NCBI GenBank assembly: GCA_030652255.1 | Contig: JAUSAZ010000111.1 | Location: 1-64,000 of the forward strand | Direction of reading: 5' to 3' | Origin: Myxococcales bacterium | GTDB taxonomy: Bacteria > Myxococcota_A > Polyangia > Polyangiales > Ga0077539 | Length of the DNA stretch: 64,000 bases | Shown here: one piece after another, positions 60,330 through 64,000 of the stretch | How the letters are laid out: each line of letters starts with the position of its first letter | Numbering within the stretch: position 1 is the first letter of the stretch | Notes under the pieces: model-generated | Told to the model about the DNA's origin: nothing | What the model saw: the letters and a program-made list of their open reading frames with translations, nothing else | Database searches by the model: none | Made by a program: the position numbers and the translations under genes

Positions 60330-60633
60330 GGTCGTCCTCCGGGTGCCGGGGCTGCTTGTTCCATCGCGAGGGGAGCTCGTCGGAGCTGAAGTCCCCGACG
60401 TCCGAGAAGTCCTCGAAGGCGAGGTCGAGGGTGAGCACCCCGGGGACGTTCACGAGGGCGCGCCACAGCTCCTGCTGCTCCTCGAGGGTCTCGGTGTCGG
60501 TGACCAGCGGGAGCTTCCGCCCGCGCTGCGCCTCGCCGAGGGTGATGCGGGGGTCGGCCGCGAGCGCCTCGACGGCGCAGGCGCGCAAGCCCTCGTCCTC
60601 GCAGAAGGTGATGACCAGTCCGGCGACGGGCAT
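60316..60633 (-). CDS. napD: NapD-like Tat/maturation chaperone
   Basis: This 105-aa cytoplasmic protein fits the NapD fold in length and position: AGLVITFCEDEGLRACAVEALAADPRITLGEAQRGRKLPLVTDTETLEEQQELWRALVNVPGVLTLDLAFEDF. NapD binds the NapA Tat signal and guards cofactor loading. The start overlaps the NrfD stop (TGATG) and the 3' end overlaps napA by 14 bp. Sequence divergence from standard NapD is moderate. Confidence 0.85.
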   Translation of the reverse strand: MPVAGLVITFCEDEGLRACAVEALAADPRITLGEAQRGRKLPLVTDTETLEEQQELWRALVNVPGVLTLDLAFEDFSDVGDFSSDELPSRWNKQPRHPEDDHGSA

Positions 60634-61919
60634 CACGCCACCTCCGCGGGAAGTGCCGCGCCCGGCGCGGGCGCAGGCTCGTCGGCGTGGAGCTCGCCGG
60701 TGAACACCCGCAGCCCGAGCTTCAGCGCGACGGTGAGCACCATGAAGCCGAAGGCCCAGATGCCCGCGGTCACCTGCCACTCGGCGCGCGAGGGGACGTA
60801 GGGCACGAGCTCATGGAGCGTGCTTGGGATGAAGCCCGGGATGATCAGCCCCATGCCCTTCTCGATCCACACGCCGACGAAGGTCGCGGCGAGGGCGGTG
60901 TTGAGCACGCCGCGGTGCCGGCTGAGCGCGGGCGTCAGGAACACCACCGCCGCGCCCACGTTGAGGGTCACGGCAGACCAGATCCAGGGCACGAGCTCGT
61001 GGTGGCCGTGGGCGCCGAGGAAGAGGTAGCGCGCCGAGGCGGCGTGCGCGCCGCCGCCGTAGAAGACCGTGAACAGCTCGGAGCCGAGCATGAAGAGGTT
61101 GATCACGCAGGTGACCCGCACGATGGAGAGCAGGGTCTGCACGGCGCCTTCGGGCACGCGGAAGCGCGTGGTGCGCTGCACGATCTGGAGCAGCAGCACG
61201 ATGAACGCGGGGCCCGTGACGAAGGCCGAGGCGAGGAAGCGCGGCGCGAGGAGCGCGGTGTTCCAGAAGGGGCGTCCGCCGAGGCCCGAGTAGAGGAAGG
61301 CGGTGACCGTGTGGATGGAGAAGGCCCAGCCGATGGAGAGGAAGACGAAGGGGACGTACCAGCGGCGCTCGGGGGTTCGCCCGAGGTAGCGGGTGTAGAG
61401 CAGGTAGCCGACGACGTGGAGGTTGATGAGCAGGTAGCCGTTGAGCACCAGCACGTCCCAGGTCAGCATCGAGACGGGCCAGTGGAACCTCCCGACGAAG
61501 GGGAGCATGTGCCAGAAGCGGTCGGGCCGGCCGAGGTCGGCGACCACGAAGAGCAGCGCCATCACGATGGCCGCCACGGCGAGCAGCTCGCCGATGATGA
61601 CCACGTCGTGCATGTCCTCGTGGTGGTAGAGGTACGCGGGGATCACCATCATCACGCCGCCCGCGGCGAGGCCCACCATGAAGGTGAAGTTGGCGATGTA
61701 GAGCCCCCACGAGACGTGGTCGCTCATGCCCGTGACGGCCATGCCGTGCACCGTCTGCTGGGCCCAGGTGTGGGCGCCGACGAGGGCGATCGCGGTGAGC
61801 ACGATCATCCAGACATAGAACGCGGCGGAGCCCTCCATCGAGCGCGACACCAGGGCCTGGATGAAGCGGAGGTACGAGAGCCGGGGCGTGGCGGCGGTGG
61901 TCGGGTGCTGGTCGCTCAC
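60633..61919 (-). CDS. NrfD/PsrC-like integral membrane quinol-interacting subunit
   Basis: The 428-aa protein has about nine to ten helices. MEGSAAFYVWMIVLTAIALVGAHTWAQQTVHG and DHVSWGLYIANFTFMVGLAAGGVMM match NrfD/PsrC/DsrP proteins, which exchange electrons between quinol and a partner ferredoxin. HEDMHDVVIIGELLAVAAIVMALLFVVADLGRPDRFWHM is the conserved middle. GTG 61919 is 8 bp after the ferredoxin stop. In this operon it probably feeds electrons to the FeS protein and on to the cytochromes or NapA. Confidence 0.88.
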   Translation of the reverse strand: MSDQHPTTAATPRLSYLRFIQALVSRSMEGSAAFYVWMIVLTAIALVGAHTWAQQTVHGMAVTGMSDHVSWGLYIANFTFMVGLAAGGVMMVIPAYLYHHEDMHDVVIIGELLAVAAIVMALLFVVADLGRPDRFWHMLPFVGRFHWPVSMLTWDVLVLNGYLLINLHVVGYLLYTRYLGRTPERRWYVPFVFLSIGWAFSIHTVTAFLYSGLGGRPFWNTALLAPRFLASAFVTGPAFIVLLLQIVQRTTRFRVPEGAVQTLLSIVRVTCVINLFMLGSELFTVFYGGGAHAASARYLFLGAHGHHELVPWIWSAVTLNVGAAVVFLTPALSRHRGVLNTALAATFVGVWIEKGMGLIIPGFIPSTLHELVPYVPSRAEWQVTAGIWAFGFMVLTVALKLGLRVFTGELHADEPAPAPGAALPAEVA

Positions 61920-61927
61920 GTGGGGCC

Positions 61928-62833
61928 TCACACGTCGAAGAAGTAGAAGAAGCGCGGCTGCGTCCCGAGCTCTTCCTTCAGCACGAAGACCCGCTTGTTC
62001 TCGAGCACCCAGCGGATGTCCGAGTCGGGGTCGAGCACGTTGCCGAAGACCCGCGCGCCGGTGGGGCACGCTTCGAGGCAGGCGGGCAGCCGACCCTCGC
62101 GGGTGCGGTGCAGGCAGAAGGTGCACTTCTCCACGACGCCCTGCGGGCGGATGCGGTTGGAGAGGTACGCCTGGTCGGGGTTGATCTCGTCGGCGGGGAC
62201 CACCGGGCGCTCCCAGTTGAAGCGCCGCGCGTGGTACGGGCACGCGGCCTCGCAGTAGCGGCACCCGATGCACCAGTTGTAGTCGACGACCACGATGCCG
62301 TCGGGCTCCTGCCAGGTGGCCTCGACGGGGCAGACCTTGGTGCAGGGCGGGTTCTCGCACTGCTGACACTGCACCGGCATGTAGAACTTCCCGGGCGCCG
62401 GCACCGCGTGGTCGTAGTCGGTGCGGCCGCGCTCCATGTCGTTGGAGCCGTTCTCCATCTCCAGCACGCGGATGTACGAGTTGTGCGTCGCGCGGTCGTG
62501 GTTGTTCTCCTGGTGGCAGGCCTCGGCGCACTGCCGGCACCCGATGCACACCGAGAGGTTGAGCGCGTAGGCGAACTGCACCCCCGGCGTCGGGCGCACG
62601 TCGCGGATGGTGACCTCGCGACCGTAGCGGCGCTCGGTCTCGCCCTCCAGGCGGCGCAGCACCTTGTGCATCTCGTCGCGGCTGAGCTCGCGGTAGTGCT
62701 TCTGCATGAACTCCGCGACCGAGGTGCTCTCGGTGAGCTCCGCGAGCGGCGCCATGGCGCGGGCGAAGGCGGCGGCGCCGAGGGTGGCGCCGAGCACCTT
62801 CAAGGCCGTTCGACGATGGATGGGCTCGCTCAA
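61928..62833 (-). CDS. Tat-exported ferredoxin with four iron-sulfur motifs (NrfC/DsrO-like)
   Basis: This 301-aa protein has a Tat signal (RRTALKVLGATLGAAAFARA) and four Cys-rich cluster motifs: CIGCRQCAEACH, CQQCENPPCTKVCP, CIGCRYCEAACP and CTFC followed by CLEACP. This is the NrfC/DsrO/PsrB pattern with four [4Fe-4S] clusters. TTG 62833 overlaps the stop of the tetraheme lipoprotein gene (TTGA), which supports coupling although TTG starts are rare. It bridges the NrfD membrane subunit to periplasmic acceptors. Confidence 0.88.
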   Translation of the reverse strand: MSEPIHRRTALKVLGATLGAAAFARAMAPLAELTESTSVAEFMQKHYRELSRDEMHKVLRRLEGETERRYGREVTIRDVRPTPGVQFAYALNLSVCIGCRQCAEACHQENNHDRATHNSYIRVLEMENGSNDMERGRTDYDHAVPAPGKFYMPVQCQQCENPPCTKVCPVEATWQEPDGIVVVDYNWCIGCRYCEAACPYHARRFNWERPVVPADEINPDQAYLSNRIRPQGVVEKCTFCLHRTREGRLPACLEACPTGARVFGNVLDPDSDIRWVLENKRVFVLKEELGTQPRFFYFFDV

Positions 62834-63528
62834 TGGGCACCTGTCTGGCCGCGACCGGCCGGCGCCCGGCGGGGCGCATCGAGCGGCGGGGGCATCGGGA
62901 CGAAGCTCGGGAAGGCCGGGTCGTGCGGGTCGTGGCAGTCGACGCAGTGGTTGCGGACGCGGCCGCCGCGGCGGAGGTCCCAGTGGCCGCTCATTCCGCC
63001 GTGGGCGCCGTGGGCGTAGTCGCGGGCCTGCGGGCCGTGGCACTGGGAGCAGAGCGCCATGGCGTCGCTCACCGGGATCACGCGCCCGTCGGCGAGGCGC
63101 AACCGCTCGGCGGAGGCGGGGTCGTGACACGAGGCGCAGACGTTGGTGCCGTGGCGGAAGCGCATGCCCGCGTGGGGGCCGCCCAGCTCCGCCGGCGACG
63201 AGGGTAGCGGGAAGGTGCGCCCGGCGTGGCAGGTGGCGCAGGGCACCTCGGTGGGCTGGCCGTTGGGGTCGCGCACCGAGCCGCGCAGCCCCGTGAGCGA
63301 GGCGGGCGCGTGGATGCGCACCGGGTGGAGACCCGCGTCCGCGGCGACCGCCGGGCCATAGGCTCGCTCGGCGTTGTCCCGGCTGCCGCATCCCACGCCG
63401 ACGATCACGGCGACGATCGCGACCAGCGGGCGCGATGCGCGCGACGAAGCCCGAAGCGAGCGAGGAGGCGGTGGTCTACATCGGGAGGGTGCGGCGGATG
63501 GATTCAGCACGTCGACGCCTGGAGACAT
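62830..63528 (-). CDS. Tetraheme c-type cytochrome lipoprotein
   Basis: The 232-aa protein has a lipoprotein-type signal with lipobox VGC (LVAIVAVIVGVGCG). Four CxxCH heme motifs follow: CATCH (about 98), CASCH (about 132), CSQCH (about 159) and CVDCH (about 196). Intervening His residues could serve as axial ligands. ATG 63528 is chosen; the TTG at 63558-63560 would lie inside a palindromic site. It is the first gene of the Nap-type operon and probably a periplasmic electron relay. Confidence 0.85.
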   Translation of the reverse strand: MSPGVDVLNPSAAPSRCRPPPPRSLRASSRASRPLVAIVAVIVGVGCGSRDNAERAYGPAVAADAGLHPVRIHAPASLTGLRGSVRDPNGQPTEVPCATCHAGRTFPLPSSPAELGGPHAGMRFRHGTNVCASCHDPASAERLRLADGRVIPVSDAMALCSQCHGPQARDYAHGAHGGMSGHWDLRRGGRVRNHCVDCHDPHDPAFPSFVPMPPPLDAPRRAPAGRGQTGAH

Positions 63529-63552
63529 CAGCCGCGGCGCTCTCGGCGGCGA

Positions 63553-63564
63553 TGACAATTGTCA
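63553..63564. promoter_or_regulatory. Perfect palindrome TGACAATTGTCA, candidate Crp/Fnr-type operator
   Basis: TGACAATTGTCA is a perfect 12-bp palindrome with the TGA-N6-TCA spacing of Crp/Fnr-family sites (FNR is TTGAT-N4-ATCAA). It sits in the 89-bp gap between the divergent Nap-type operon and the monoheme cytochrome gene. It is one of few AT-containing spots in the region. Confidence 0.5.
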
Positions 63565-63587
63565 CTGGGTCGCGAGGCGCAGGGCCC

Positions 63588-63593
63588 TATGAG
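63588..63593 (+). promoter_or_regulatory. Possible -10 element of the monoheme cytochrome promoter
   Basis: TATGAG matches the -10 consensus TATAAT at four positions. A start near 63600 would place the centre of the upstream palindrome at about -41.5, the classical position for Fnr/Crp class II activation. No -35 is obvious, as expected if an activator is needed. Confidence 0.35.
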
Positions 63594-63617
63594 AGGTGCT
63601 GTGAAAGGAGACACGCG

Positions 63618-64000
63618 ATGCGAGTCTCTCCCCTGACTGCGACGTTGATCCTCTGCGCGGTGCACGCCCTGGGCTGCATGCCGACCCCCTCCAACCCCGG
63701 GACGAGCGCGCCCGCCCCTGCGGCGCCGACCGCGGCGCCGACCGCGCCCGCGACGCCGGAGGCCGAGGCCACCCAGATCTTCGCGGGCCGCTGCTCGCCC
63801 TGCCACGGCGCCAACGGCGCGGGCGACGGCGTGGCGGCCGCCGCGCTCACCCCGCGCCCTCGCGACTTCCACGACGCGACCTGGCAGGCGTCGGTCACCG
63901 ACGCCCACATCGAGGCCATCATCCGCGGGGGCGGCGCCGCCGTCGGCAAGAGCCCCGTGATGCCCGGCAACCCCGACCTCGTCGGCAAGCCCGCCGTGGT
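63618..64000 (+). CDS. Monoheme cytochrome c lipoprotein (partial, runs off the window)
   Basis: The ATG at 63618 follows AAAGGAG. The first 127 residues show a lipoprotein signal (LCAVHALGC), an Ala/Pro/Thr linker over residues about 21-48, and a class I cytochrome c start with CSPCHGANGAGDGVA near 58, then HIEAIIRGGGAAVGKSPVMP, which resembles the distal Met region of cytochrome c. No stop occurs before the window ends. It is divergent from the Nap-type operon and may share its regulation. Confidence 0.85.
   Translation, partial: MRVSPLTATLILCAVHALGCMPTPSNPGTSAPAPAAPTAAPTAPATPEAEATQIFAGRCSPCHGANGAGDGVAAAALTPRPRDFHDATWQASVTDAHIEAIIRGGGAAVGKSPVMPGNPDLVGKPAV

Overview
The window reads as a chromosome segment of a very GC-rich myxobacterium-type bacterium (Polyangia/Myxococcota-like). 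The reasons are strong G/C preference at third codon positions, many GTG/TTG starts, Asp/Pro-linked Cys-repeat lipoproteins, FHA-domain regulators, a transmembrane Ser/Thr kinase, and a Tad locus beside long stretches of unrelated small operons. The lineage is inferred from composition and gene content only. I see no rRNA or tRNA gene, CRISPR array, transposase, integrase or prophage gene.

Layout. 1-225: inverted-repeat/terminator structure. 225-1643 (-): DNA methyltransferase. 1708-3293 (+): two-gene HTTM-type membrane pair. 3396-15060 (+): Tad/Flp pilus or secretion locus, in the order Flp-like pilin, flp, cpaA, three TadE/TadG-like pseudopilins, an unknown exported protein, cpaB, cpaC, FHA-cpaF, tadB, tadC and an FHA membrane protein. 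It starts with a candidate sigma-54 promoter and has no recognisable cpaE/tadZ. 15061-15183: a long inverted repeat between convergent genes. 15192-18301 (-): MFS transporter coupled to an inositol-monophosphatase/ADP-ribosylglycohydrolase fusion. 18381-37109: mostly exported proteins, namely an NlpC/P60-like protein, a lipoprotein, a GT-C-type membrane protein, a thioredoxin-like/MauG cytochrome peroxidase fusion, two esterases, three Cys-rich lipoproteins, a DMT-like transporter and a MepA murein endopeptidase, ending with a zinc-free alcohol dehydrogenase-type reductase.

37185-46832: LysR regulator (divergent from the reductase), a 223-bp imperfect inverted repeat, AraC regulator, thioredoxin-reductase-like flavoprotein, YciC-like membrane protein, MBL-fold hydrolase, beta-propeller-like protein, a TPR plus degenerate zincin protein, an FHA enhancer-binding-type AAA+ regulator lacking GAFTGA, and PncC/CinA. 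46745-55750: second GT-C-like protein, dynamin-like GTPase plus M48 peptidase pair, third GT-C-like protein, membrane Ser/Thr kinase and universal stress protein.

55898-63528 (-): an eight-gene, tightly packed periplasmic nitrate-reductase-type operon (tetraheme lipoprotein, four-cluster ferredoxin, NrfD, NapD, NapA, tetraheme cytochrome, 104-aa protein, outer-membrane-type protein). Its divergent promoter region carries a perfect TGA-N6-TCA palindrome. A monoheme cytochrome c gene starts on the other side and runs off the window.

The best candidates for undescribed biology are the FHA-rich Tad locus without cpaE, the IMPase-ADP-ribosylhydrolase fusion, the GAFTGA-less FHA regulator, the dynamin/M48 pair, the NrfCD-coupled Nap operon, and the three long intergenic inverted repeats.
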